A stretch of DNA of 64,000 nucleotides from the NCBI RefSeq assembly GCF_000507185.2, contig NZ_AYTM02000002.1, forward strand, positions 2,193,501-2,257,500, written 5' to 3'. The stretch is from Pseudomonas syringae KCTC 12500. GTDB taxonomy: Bacteria > Pseudomonadota > Gammaproteobacteria > Pseudomonadales > Pseudomonadaceae. Shown piece by piece: positions 43,733 to 52,613 of this stretch. Below the pieces are notes generated by a model. That model made no database searches. It saw only the letters and a list, made by a program, of their open reading frames with translations, and had not been told where the DNA came from. The translations under genes were made by a program, and so were the position numbers. The stretch's first letter is position 1. Each line of letters opens with the position of its first letter.

Positions 43733-43966
43733 GTGAAACTTTCGTCAGGACTATTAGCTGAACGAATGTGCGATAGCGGCGCTGCCCAACGGGAAGATCG
43801 ACCGGAAGTTGTGCAGGTGGCGAGCCCGTGCGTCAGCAAAATGATTGCTGAATATTGCTTGGCAAAAAAGTTTTTAGCGTCGGCCGAAGGCATCGAGTTG
43901 ATCGGCGCTTCTTGCCCCGATCGTCTGAAAGCCTTGCGCCAAGCGGCGATGCGCTTAATCGATTAG
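43733..43966 (+). CDS. Possible small protein, unknown
   Basis: A frame of up to 77 residues from GTG 43733; ATGs at 43766 (66 residues) and 43841 (41 residues) are alternatives and no start has a well-spaced ribosome site. The C-terminal half (KMIAEYCLAKKFLASAEGIELIGASCPDRLKALRQAAMRLID) reads like a small helical protein. No family recognised. It lies between the Zur box and opgD; if real it might share zinc control. Confidence 0.4.
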   Translation: MKLSSGLLAERMCDSGAAQREDRPEVVQVASPCVSKMIAEYCLAKKFLASAEGIELIGASCPDRLKALRQAAMRLID

Positions 43967-44052
43967 TCTAAAGCGAGTAAAAAAACAGCGTCATAGCCGT
44001 CAATACGCCGGATTCATTACCCATGATCGACGTTTTTTTTTGGCCAATTTCC

Positions 44053-44078
44053 GAACCGTATCTCGTCTTTGTTATCTG
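44053..44078 (+). promoter_or_regulatory. Weak candidate AlgU/sigma-E-type promoter before opgD
   Basis: GAACCG and TCTG are separated by 16 bases, close to the AlgU pattern GAACTT-N16/17-TCTGA but with two mismatches in the -35 box. It lies 87 bases before the opgD start. Confidence 0.25.
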
Positions 44079-44164
44079 TTGTGGGTAGTTTGCGTTCGGC
44101 AAGGAGTCGTTGGCGCGCCATTTTTTGTGCAGGACGCACAGAATTACTCAGAGGCTTCACCTTT

Positions 44165-45784
44165 ATGAATCGCAGAAATCTCCTGAAAGCGTCCATGGCG
44201 TTGGCCGCCTACGGCAGCGTATCGGCCTCAGGGCTTTTTGCTGCGCGGGCACTGGCCGCCGCAGCCGATGGCGAGATCGAACACTTCGATTTTGCAGAGT
44301 TGCAGGCGCATGCCAAGAAGCTTGCGAGCAAAGGGTATGTGAGCAACAAGCAGGTGCTGCCACCGGTACTTGCGAACATGACGCCGCAGCAATTCAATGC
44401 CATCCGCTACGACCCGAATCACTCGCTGTGGAAAGACGTCCACGGCCAGCTCGACGTGCATTTCTTCCACGTCGGCATGGGCTTCAAGACGCCCGTGCGC
44501 ATGTACAGCGTCGATCCGCAGAGCAAGCAGGCGCGCGAAGTGCACTTCCGCCATGACCTGTTCAACTACGAGAACAGCGGCATCGACAAGAACCAGGTCA
44601 AGGGCGACCTGGGCTTTGCCGGTTTCAAGCTGTTCAAGGCGCCTGAAATCGCCATCAATGACGTCGTTTCGTTCCTCGGCGCCAGCTACTTCCGCGCCGT
44701 TGACAGCAACAAGCAATACGGCCTCTCGGCCCGCGGCCTGGCCATCGACAGTTACGCCAAGCGTCAGGAAGAATTCCCGGACTTCACCAAGTTCTGGTTT
44801 GAAACACCGGACAAGAACGCGACGCGCTTCGTGGTTTACGCACTGCTCGATTCGCCGAGCGCGACCGGTGCCTACCGCTTCGACATCGACTGTCAGGCTG
44901 GCCAGGTGGTCATGGAAATCGACGCGCACGTCAATGCGCGTACCGATATCCAGCAGCTGGGCATTTCACCGATGACCAGCATGTTCAGCTGCGGCACTCA
45001 CGAACGCCGCATGTGCGACACCATCCACCCGCAAATCCACGACTCGGATCGCCTGTCGATGTGGCGTGGCAACGGTGAGTGGATCTGCCGTCCGCTGAAC
45101 AACCCGGCCAAACCACAATTCAGTGCGTTCTCCGACACCGATCCGAAAGGTTTCGGGCTGGTACAGAGCGATCATGAATTCTCCAGCTACCAGGACACGG
45201 TCGTCTGGTACAGCCGCCGTCCAAGCCTGTGGGTCGAGCCGATCACGGCGTGGGGCGAAGGCGAGGTCAGCCTGCTGGAACTGCCGACCACCGGCGAGAC
45301 GATGGACAACATCGTGGTGTTCTGGACACCGAAGACGCCGGTCAAGGCCGGGGATTCGATGAACTTCGGCTACAAGCTGTTCTGGAGCCCGCTGCCGCCG
45401 GTGAGCACGCCGCTGGCACAGGTCCACGCGACACGCTCAGGCATGGGCGGCTTCCTCGAAGGCTGGGCACCGGGCGAGCATTACCCGACAACCTGGGCCC
45501 GTCGCTTCGCGGTGGACTTCAACGGCGGCGGTCTGGATCGCTTGCCGGAAGGCACCGGAATCGAACCCATCGTCACGGTCACTCATGGCAAGGTGCAGGA
45601 CTTCAACATCCTCGTGCTGCCGGACATCAAGGGCTACCGCGTCACCTTCGACTGGGTACCGGACAGCGACTCGGTCGAGCCGGTCGAAATGCGCATGTTC
45701 ATCCGCACTGGCGACCGTACGCTGAGCGAGACCTGGCTCTATCAGTACTTCCCGCCTGCACCGGACAGACGCAAGTACCCGTAA
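44165..45784 (+). CDS. opgD: Glucans biosynthesis protein D
   Basis: A 539-residue periplasmic protein with a twin-arginine signal ([19 protein letters not shown], cut near ALAAAADG). The body has the MdoG/MdoD fold: [17 protein letters not shown], a long beta-sandwich, [38 protein letters not shown] and [23 protein letters not shown]. OpgD shapes the beta-1,2/1,6 backbone of osmoregulated periplasmic glucans, which matter for osmotic adaptation and virulence in plant-associated pseudomonads. opgGH are not in this window. Start at 44165 gives the Tat signal at the very N-terminus. Confidence 0.9.
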   Translation: MNRRNLLKASMALAAYGSVSASGLFAARALAAAADGEIEHFDFAELQAHAKKLASKGYVSNKQVLPPVLANMTPQQFNAIRYDPNHSLWKDVHGQLDVHFFHVGMGFKTPVRMYSVDPQSKQAREVHFRHDLFNYENSGIDKNQVKGDLGFAGFKLFKAPEIAINDVVSFLGASYFRAVDSNKQYGLSARGLAIDSYAKRQEEFPDFTKFWFETPDKNATRFVVYALLDSPSATGAYRFDIDCQAGQVVMEIDAHVNARTDIQQLGISPMTSMFSCGTHERRMCDTIHPQIHDSDRLSMWRGNGEWICRPLNNPAKPQFSAFSDTDPKGFGLVQSDHEFSSYQDTVVWYSRRPSLWVEPITAWGEGEVSLLELPTTGETMDNIVVFWTPKTPVKAGDSMNFGYKLFWSPLPPVSTPLAQVHATRSGMGGFLEGWAPGEHYPTTWARRFAVDFNGGGLDRLPEGTGIEPIVTVTHGKVQDFNILVLPDIKGYRVTFDWVPDSDSVEPVEMRMFIRTGDRTLSETWLYQYFPPAPDRRKYP

Positions 45785-46160
45785 TCCGCAGATGGGTGAC
45801 GGAGAGCGTCACGAAGGGCATTCCCACGAGCGTGAGGAACGATAAGTGTCTGGGCTGGAGCGTGAGGAACGACAGGGGTTCTCAGGAACACTATCGTGCC
45901 CATGCTCCAGCGTGGGCACGCCGTCCTGGACGCTCCGCGTCCTGTCCCGGGCACGGGTCGTGCGGCGCATAACCATTAATCCTGACTAATTAATTGACAG
46001 TTGCCCCAACTGCGACTGATATACCTGTTGTCATGCCGTTGCGAGCGTCCGCTCCAGACCCCCATCTCCCAAAGCCTGCCTGTGTCGACACGTCCCCGTG
46101 ATCGTCGGGCGGTAGCTTTGTCCGCGCAATTCCCCTGACGTATTTCACAAGGCAGCCAGC
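45785..46160. repeat. REP cluster between opgD and the membrane-protein gene
   Basis: Three or more REP units: gtgacggagagcgtcacgaa, then cattcccacgagcgtgaggaacgat; tggagcgtgaggaacgac; and cgtgcccatgctccagcgtgggcacg with gacgctccgcgtc. The last 180 bases before 46161 show no repeat and should carry the next promoter. Confidence 0.7.
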
Positions 46161-47444
46161 ATGGCGTTGAATACTGCGAACGGCGTCGACGCCAGGTCGT
46201 CGTTGATGTCCTTTGACAAGTCCACGGTGGTGGTGTGGGTCGCCATCGGCCTGATGCTGGTCGAGACCTTTTCCGGAGCCTTGCGCTTCTACTTCGATCA
46301 GGCAGGTCTCAGTCCCCTGCTCTATCTGCCCAAAGCCGCCTGCATCCTGCTGTTTGCGCTCGAACTGCGCACCTTCAGGGCAGGAAGGCTGTTCTGGACA
46401 TTCATGATTCTGTGGCTGCTTTCCGGGCTGCTGGCCATGCTGCATCGCGCCAGCGTGCACAACCTGGCGTTTAGCCTGTTCGCGCTGAGCCCGCTGGTAT
46501 TCGGCCTGGTATGTGGCCGGCACCTGCTGTATCGCCGCAAGCTGTTGTACCGCGCCATTGCGTTCTGCCTGCTGGCCTCACTACTGGGGATTGCCATGGA
46601 CAAGCTCACCTCCGTGCCGTGGAAGGGCTACAGCTACAGCGTCGGTGAAACCCAGTTGAGCGCCAATACCTCATGGAGTGCGGACGAGGTGGATCGCATT
46701 GCCGGTTTCGCCAGAGTGTCCAACGTGCTGTCGATCATGATCGCCTTCTACACGCTGTACCTGATCATGTTCCTGCGCTCGCGCCTGATGATGTTGTTGC
46801 TGAGTGCAGTGGCGCTTTACGCCATCGTGCTGACCACCAGCAAAGCGCCAGCCGCGGCCTTCGCGCTGACCATCGTGCTGCTGTTGTTGCGGCGGATGAG
46901 CTGGACCTGCAGGACAGTGTGCACCGTGGTGGTGGGCATCGGTCTGCTGTTGCCGGCGCTTGGGCTGATCGTGAGTCCTGATGCCTACGCGGTCAGCAGC
47001 GGCGGCTCTCTGGCCTCGCTGTATGACCGGATGATCAACACCTGGCCCGGCCTGATCAATGCGATGAGTCGCGAAGGCTGGATGATCAGCGGCGCAGGCT
47101 TCGGCATGGTCGGCAGCACGATGGGGCTGTTTCCGGTGGACGGCGCCGGGGTCTTTCTCGGTATGGACAGCTCCGCCCTGTACCTCTGGGCAATGCTGGG
47201 CGTGCTCGGCTTGCTGCTGTATACGCTGCAGATTTCGCTGTTGTTCCGACTGATCGATGATCAGACCCGTGTCGGCCATATGCTGCTGGCAATCAGCTTC
47301 TGCTGGTGCCTGATCAGCTGGACCACCGACATGTTCGAGGTCGCTGTTGCCAACCTGTTCATCGGCCTGGCCATTGGTCATGTGATTGCCGGCAGAGAAC
47401 CGTCTGCGAGCCATACGCCCGGTCTGTCGTCGACTGCACGCTGA
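46161..47444 (+). CDS. Polytopic membrane protein, O-antigen ligase/polymerase-like
   Basis: A 427-residue protein with about ten to twelve membrane segments across its length and a large soluble loop (about 275-330, SSGGSLASLYDRMINTWPGLINAMSREGWMISGAGFGMVG). That layout, with a loop ending in a GxGFG-type stretch, is common to WaaL/Wzy-type polysaccharide ligases and polymerases. No decisive motif was found, so the function is inferred from topology and from the acyltransferase encoded next. 95 bases separate the two genes. Confidence 0.6.
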   Translation: MALNTANGVDARSSLMSFDKSTVVVWVAIGLMLVETFSGALRFYFDQAGLSPLLYLPKAACILLFALELRTFRAGRLFWTFMILWLLSGLLAMLHRASVHNLAFSLFALSPLVFGLVCGRHLLYRRKLLYRAIAFCLLASLLGIAMDKLTSVPWKGYSYSVGETQLSANTSWSADEVDRIAGFARVSNVLSIMIAFYTLYLIMFLRSRLMMLLLSAVALYAIVLTTSKAPAAAFALTIVLLLLRRMSWTCRTVCTVVVGIGLLLPALGLIVSPDAYAVSSGGSLASLYDRMINTWPGLINAMSREGWMISGAGFGMVGSTMGLFPVDGAGVFLGMDSSALYLWAMLGVLGLLLYTLQISLLFRLIDDQTRVGHMLLAISFCWCLISWTTDMFEVAVANLFIGLAIGHVIAGREPSASHTPGLSSTAR

Positions 47445-47539
47445 CCGCCACCCCATCATCACCGCGCTGGCCGCCGACACGTTTCGGCTGATCACCGGCA
47501 GCCTCTTCCTCACGATCAGCCAACGGATGGCTTTCTCAA

Positions 47540-49423
47540 ATGGACTTCAGAAAAGACATCAATGGCCTGCGCGCCATCGCAGTGATTGCGGTACTGCTCT
47601 TCCACTTTCACCCCGAATGGCTGCCTGGTGGCTTTGCCGGTGTAGACGTGTTTTTCGTGATCTCGGGGTATCTGATCACCGGGATCATCCTGCGCGGCTT
47701 GAGGAGCGGTAAGTTCAGGCTGGCGACGTTCTACACGTCACGGGCCAGGCGCATCGTCCCGGCCCTCGCTGCGCTGTGTTTTGCCTTGCTGCTGCTGGGC
47801 TGGTTTTCCCTGCTGCCGCTGGACTACCGCGCGCTGGGCACACACGTGGCGAGCAGCCTGGGGTTCGTTTCCAACATTGTCTATTGGCGTGAGGCGGGGT
47901 ATTTCACCGCCAGTGCCCATGAGAAATGGCTGCTGCACACCTGGTCGCTGTCGGTGGAATGGCAGTTCTACCTGCTGTACCCGATCGTGCTGCTGATACT
48001 CAGTCGCTTCGTCGCGCTGCACAACCTGCGCTGGTGGGTACTGGGCGCAAGCCTGACAGGCTTTGTAGCGTGCGTGTATGCCTCCTCGCAATGGCCGGAG
48101 GCGGCGTTTTACCTGCTGCCGACCCGCGCCTGGGAGTTGCTGGCAGGTGGCGTCGCCTGTCTGTTCCCGCTGCAATTGAAGGCCCTGCAGCAGCGCGTTC
48201 TGGAACACATCGGACTGACGCTGATCGTGGCCGGTTTCTTTCTGCTGTCCGTGCAGGACACGTGGCCGGGTTATCTGGTGCTGATGCCGGTGCTGGGGAC
48301 GTTCGCGGTGATCGTCGCCGCACGCAACGACTCACTGCTGACCTGTAACCCGCTCGCCCAATGGACCGGCACACGGTCGTACTCGCTGTACCTTTGGCAT
48401 TGGCCGGTGGTGGTGTGGATGAATGACGCCGGGTTACTGGGCGAGACCCGCGCAGTGCTGGTGGGCATCGGCATGGCCGTGACGCTGGGTCTGGTCTCAT
48501 GGTGGCTGATCGAGCAGAACGCCAGCAGGCCGTCGTCTGATCAGCGCAGCAGATATGCCACGTTCGGCACGCTGATCGCTCTGGTATTCGTCTGCGGAGC
48601 ACTGGTGAGTGCGACCGGCGGCGTGGTATCGCCACTGCGCCCGGTCAGCGTTTCGGACAAGGCGCGTTTCATTCAGGAATACGCTGATCGTCAGCACAAC
48701 CTGTATGAGCCTTACTGGCTGAAATGTGATGCCTTCTCTGCCCTGACCCAACGCGGCCAATCAGCCATCGACGAAGCCTGCACGCGCAAGCAAGGTGCGG
48801 GCGGCGTGTTCCTGTGGGGCGACTCTCACGCGCAGGCGCTGTCGCTCGGCTTGCGTACCTTGCTGACACACAGCACGCCCTTCTATCAGGTCGCCTCAGC
48901 CAGTTGCCGCCCCGCTCTGAGTGACCATCAAGGACGTACCTCTGCGACCAGCAGGGCCTGTGACTACTCCAACAGAACGGCCCTGCAGGGCATCGAAAAG
49001 CTGCGTCCGGACATCGTGGTCATCGCGCAGAAGGACGGGCATGACAAGACCGACTGGACGCAGATAGCGACCCGGCTCAAGAGCCTTGGCGTGAAGCATA
49101 TCGTGCTGATCGGCCCGGTCCCGCAGTGGAACCCGTCGCTGCCCAGCGTCATCGCCAACCGTCATTGGGGGCTGAGCGAATCGCACATCCGCGATCCGGC
49201 TCTGGATCAAAGCGTCATGCTGGTGGATCAGGCAACCCGCGCACTGGCCGCATCGGCAGGCATCCAGTTCGTGTCACTGATCGACAAACTGTGCGTCGCC
49301 GATGCCTGCCGGGTACGCCTGGAAGACAACCGCTCTCTGCTGCAGATCGACTCGGGACACTTGAGCGCAGAAGGTTCGCTGTACGTGGTGCGCAACTATG
49401 TACTGCCGCAATTGGTGAATTAG
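47540..49423 (+). CDS. Acyltransferase-3 with C-terminal SGNH domain (OafA-like)
   Basis: A 627-residue protein. The N-terminal half is an acyltransferase-3 membrane domain (start RKDINGLRAIAVIAVLLFHFHPEWLPGGFAGVDVFFVISGYLI; WSLSVEWQFYLLYPIVL) with about ten segments. From about residue 400 a periplasmic SGNH hydrolase-like domain follows: LWGDSHAQALSLGL (nucleophile Ser) and DSGHLSAEG (catalytic Asp and His). Such fusions O-acetylate surface polysaccharides such as O-antigen or peptidoglycan. It may act with the preceding polytopic protein, or on periplasmic glucans given opgD nearby. Confidence 0.88.
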   Translation: MDFRKDINGLRAIAVIAVLLFHFHPEWLPGGFAGVDVFFVISGYLITGIILRGLRSGKFRLATFYTSRARRIVPALAALCFALLLLGWFSLLPLDYRALGTHVASSLGFVSNIVYWREAGYFTASAHEKWLLHTWSLSVEWQFYLLYPIVLLILSRFVALHNLRWWVLGASLTGFVACVYASSQWPEAAFYLLPTRAWELLAGGVACLFPLQLKALQQRVLEHIGLTLIVAGFFLLSVQDTWPGYLVLMPVLGTFAVIVAARNDSLLTCNPLAQWTGTRSYSLYLWHWPVVVWMNDAGLLGETRAVLVGIGMAVTLGLVSWWLIEQNASRPSSDQRSRYATFGTLIALVFVCGALVSATGGVVSPLRPVSVSDKARFIQEYADRQHNLYEPYWLKCDAFSALTQRGQSAIDEACTRKQGAGGVFLWGDSHAQALSLGLRTLLTHSTPFYQVASASCRPALSDHQGRTSATSRACDYSNRTALQGIEKLRPDIVVIAQKDGHDKTDWTQIATRLKSLGVKHIVLIGPVPQWNPSLPSVIANRHWGLSESHIRDPALDQSVMLVDQATRALAASAGIQFVSLIDKLCVADACRVRLEDNRSLLQIDSGHLSAEGSLYVVRNYVLPQLVN

Positions 49424-49529
49424 TCAGCCGCTGAGTACAAACGTCCTGTTTCTGGAGGCTGTAGCGGCCTCCGGCCAGAATCAAAAGCGGACTTGTGTAT
49501 AACGATGAGGGCTCGGTGTGAGTCGTCGA

Positions 49530-50168
49530 TCAGTGCAGCTCTTTGAGGCGCTCGGCGAACTTGACGAGGTCGGCCAGGGAATCGGCTTCCATCTTGCGCA
49601 TCACCGAACCACGGCGGACCTTGACGGTGATTTCACTCACGTTCAGCCGGGCTGCAATCTGTTTGTTGAGCAGGCCGCTGACCACCAGCTCCATCACCTG
49701 CTGCTCACCGAGATTGAGGCTGGCGTGGCGGCGCTGCAGTTCGGCACCCACGGCGGCACTCTGGCGCCGGCTGCGATCCTGCGCCAACCCCTGCTGAATG
49801 GCGTCGAGCAAGTCCTGGTCACGGAAGGGCTTGGTCAGAAACTCCACCGCACCGGCCTTCATGGCCCGTACGGACATGGGAATGTCGCCATGCCCGGTGA
49901 TGAAAATGACCGGCAGGGAAATCCCTGACCTGGCCATATGCTCCTGAAAATCCAGGCCACTCATGCCCGGCATGCGGATGTCCAGAATCAGGCAGCCCGG
50001 CGCATCAGGGCGCGGGGTGTCCAGAAACTCGCGGGTCGAGCCGAACAGCATGCTGCGCAATCCGACCGAGGCCAGCAGGTCCTCCAGCGAGGAGCGCACC
50101 GACAGGTCGTCATCGAGGACGTAGATGATCGGCTCTTCGGTCGGTGAGGCGGTGGCGGCTGTGCTCAT
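49530..50168 (-). CDS. FixJ-type response regulator
   Basis: A 212-residue regulator: receiver domain with Asp63 (CLILDIRMPGMSG), FITGHGDIPMSVRAMKAGAVEFLTKPF (Lys about 110), then a LuxR-type helix-turn-helix (about 145-205, LNLGEQQVMELVVSGLLNKQIAARLNVSEITVKV). The start overlaps the stop of the upstream kinase. The pair is the last part of an operon that begins with ABC transporter genes, so the transporter genes themselves are likely targets. Confidence 0.87.
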   Translation of the reverse strand: MSTAATASPTEEPIIYVLDDDLSVRSSLEDLLASVGLRSMLFGSTREFLDTPRPDAPGCLILDIRMPGMSGLDFQEHMARSGISLPVIFITGHGDIPMSVRAMKAGAVEFLTKPFRDQDLLDAIQQGLAQDRSRRQSAAVGAELQRRHASLNLGEQQVMELVVSGLLNKQIAARLNVSEITVKVRRGSVMRKMEADSLADLVKFAERLKELH

Positions 50169-51244
50169 CAGGTTTCCATCTTTCCGGTGGGCAGGGTGAA
50201 GTGAAACGTAGCACCGATTGCAGGGTTGGGCGTGACCCAGATGCGCCCGCCATGAGCTTCGATGATCGAACGACTGATCGCCAGACCGATCCCCATGCCT
50301 TCCTCCTTGGTGGTGTAGAACGCGTCGAACAACCGATGGATGTTTTCCGGCTGCACGCCGATACCACTGTCGCTGACCGCAAATCCGATATCGCCGCCGT
50401 CATGCCAGCCCACCCGAATCTCCAGTTGCGCCTGATCCGCCTCGAGCTTTTTCATCGCATCGACGCCGTTGAGCATCAGGTTCAGCAACACTTGCTGGAT
50501 CTGCACCCGATCAGCCAGCAGCGGCGGCAGGCCCTCCGGAACGTCGACCAGCAGTGCGACGCCCTGCCCCTCTATCTCGCTGTGTGCCAGCGCCACGATC
50601 TCGGCGACGGTATCGGCCACGCTGATCCACTCCTTGTGAGTGGACGAACGCTTCGCCAGGGCGCGCACCCGCACGATGATGTCGCCTGCGCGGTTCGCGT
50701 CACTGATCATGCGGTCGACGGCCTGCCGGGCCTTTTCCAGATTGACCGGCTCGGTGGCCAGCCAGCGCTGGCAGGCATTGCCGCTGGTGACAATGGCCGA
50801 CAGCGGCTGATTGATCTCGTGGGCAATGGACGCCGTCAGTTCACCCAGTTGATTGACCCGTGCGATCCGCGCCAGCTGTGAGCGCGCCTCATGTACCGAG
50901 CGAATGGCCAGCGCCATGCGCAGCGCCAGCCAGGTGGTCATGGCGATGGCCGAAAGGCTGATAATGCAATTGATCAGCCCGGACGCCTCACTGCCTCTGG
51001 AGGTCGTCATCTCATAACTGATCACGGTCAGCACCATGCACAGCAACGCCATCGCGATAACGCCTGTGGCCGGCAGGAACCTGACCGCCAGCAGCACCAC
51101 AACAATCTGGAATACGCCCACGGCGATTTCCAGGTCGGTCAAGGTATCGGCAACCGCAATGACCAGCGCCAGCATCAGCAAAGCGATCAGCCGCACCGCC
51201 ATAGCGGCCTTGCCGTAGGATTCCGGTTCACGCATGCGCATCAT
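50168..51244 (-). CDS. Membrane histidine kinase of the ABC transporter operon
   Basis: A 358-residue kinase: about four closely packed membrane segments (residues 17-112) with no sizeable periplasmic sensor domain, then the H-box ELTASIAHEINQPLSAIV (phospho-accepting His142), DRVQIQQVLLNLMLNGVDAM (N box) and GMGIGLAISRSIIEAHGG. Kinases of this intramembrane type often sense through a partner membrane protein. It starts 42 bases after the ABC ATPase gene and overlaps the FixJ-type gene. Confidence 0.85.
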   Translation of the reverse strand: MMRMREPESYGKAAMAVRLIALLMLALVIAVADTLTDLEIAVGVFQIVVVLLAVRFLPATGVIAMALLCMVLTVISYEMTTSRGSEASGLINCIISLSAIAMTTWLALRMALAIRSVHEARSQLARIARVNQLGELTASIAHEINQPLSAIVTSGNACQRWLATEPVNLEKARQAVDRMISDANRAGDIIVRVRALAKRSSTHKEWISVADTVAEIVALAHSEIEGQGVALLVDVPEGLPPLLADRVQIQQVLLNLMLNGVDAMKKLEADQAQLEIRVGWHDGGDIGFAVSDSGIGVQPENIHRLFDAFYTTKEEGMGIGLAISRSIIEAHGGRIWVTPNPAIGATFHFTLPTGKMET

Positions 51245-51286
51245 CCCGCTGGTTGCAAAAGGCCCGTTGAGTATGTCCTACAAACC

Positions 51287-52588
51287 TCAGGACGGGTTGT
51301 CCAGGCTGAACTGATCAGCCAGTTCGTCATAGGCGAACAACTCCGCGTAGCGCCCCCATTGAATCACTGCGTTGAGGGTCTGCATGGCATCGCTTTCAGA
51401 CATGAAGTCTTCGAGTTGATCGCGAAAGCGCCGTGCCGGTGCCGTGTGCGTGGGACGATCATCCAGCACCCGCCGAATGTGCGCCACCAGCGGCACGAAG
51501 CTCAGCAGGTGCTGGGCGAACAGTTGCTTGCGCTCGTCGACATCCGCCAGCGCATAGCGATTGGCGGCTGGCAGCAGGCGAATGTCGCCGCCCTTCAGTT
51601 CAGCGAAGCGCAGTAGTTGCAGCACTTCGGCAATCGGAAACAGCTCGTCGGCGTTGTAGTGCAGCGCAGCAGCCAGCTCCGGCAGGTCGGCTTTGAGGCT
51701 GTAGGGCGGCGCGTGAATCGCCTCGATCAGCCCGGCCAGTGCGTTGGTGGAAACCTGCGGCAACACCATTCCCAGCCCGGTACCCGGAAACACGCCCTGA
51801 CGAATCTCGCCGGCGTCGTTGTCCTGGGTCATCAGCACGTAGATTTCTTCCACCAGCGCCCGGAAGATCGGGTCCTGGCGGTTGCGCGGCTGGGGCAGAT
51901 CGACCTTTATCTCGCTGATCACCCGCCCAGGATTGGAGGAGAACAGCAGGATGCGGTCGCACATCAGCACGGCTTCGGCGATGTTATGCGTCACCATCAG
52001 GATCGACTTGATGGGCATGCGCCCTTCGCTCCACATGTCCAGCAAGTCAGTGCGCAGGGTTTCGGCGGTGAGCACGTCGAGCGCAGAAAACGGTTCGTCC
52101 ATCAATAGCACGTCAGGATCGATGACCAGCGCGCGCGCCATGCCCACCCGCTGACGCATGCCTCCGGACAGCTCTTTGGGATAAGCGCTCTCGAAACCGT
52201 CCAGGCCGATCAGATCGATGGCCGCCAGTGCGCGCTTGCGGCGTACCGCGGCGAGCACACCTTGTGCTTCAAGGCCGACTTCGACGTTTTCCAGCACGGT
52301 CAGCCAGGGAAACAGCGCAAAGCTCTGGAACACCATGCCCACCGACATCGCCCGCCCTTGCGCACGGCGCGGGAAATTCACCTCACCTTCGGTGGGCACC
52401 ACCAGCCCGGCGATGGAGCGCAGCAGGGTCGACTTGCCCGAACCGGACCGGCCCAGCAGGCCCACTATTTCGTTCTCGTTGAGCGTCAGTGTCACGTCAT
52501 CCAGCACCAGGCGCTCTTTGCTGCCTTTGCCGTACACATGTCGGACCTTCTGAACATCTACCAGGCAACGCGTTTCGACAGCCATCAT
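51287..52588 (-). CDS. ABC transporter ATPase with AAA-associated C-terminal domain
   Basis: A 433-residue protein. The first 260 residues are a nitrate/sulfonate-type ABC ATPase: Walker A GLLGRSGSGKSTLL, Q loop FQSFALFPWL, signature LSGGMRQRVGMARAL, Walker B VLLMDEPFSALD, His switch VTHNIAEA. The C-terminal 150 residues (from about 285) form an AAA-associated domain (KADLPELAAALHYNADELFPIAEVLQLLRFAELKGGDIRLL), probably regulatory. No periplasmic binding protein is encoded nearby. It lies 25 bases after the permease gene. Confidence 0.85.
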   Translation of the reverse strand: MMAVETRCLVDVQKVRHVYGKGSKERLVLDDVTLTLNENEIVGLLGRSGSGKSTLLRSIAGLVVPTEGEVNFPRRAQGRAMSVGMVFQSFALFPWLTVLENVEVGLEAQGVLAAVRRKRALAAIDLIGLDGFESAYPKELSGGMRQRVGMARALVIDPDVLLMDEPFSALDVLTAETLRTDLLDMWSEGRMPIKSILMVTHNIAEAVLMCDRILLFSSNPGRVISEIKVDLPQPRNRQDPIFRALVEEIYVLMTQDNDAGEIRQGVFPGTGLGMVLPQVSTNALAGLIEAIHAPPYSLKADLPELAAALHYNADELFPIAEVLQLLRFAELKGGDIRLLPAANRYALADVDERKQLFAQHLLSFVPLVAHIRRVLDDRPTHTAPARRFRDQLEDFMSESDAMQTLNAVIQWGRYAELFAYDELADQFSLDNPS

Positions 52589-52613
52589 GATGGCGCCCTC
52601 CCCTTACACAAGA

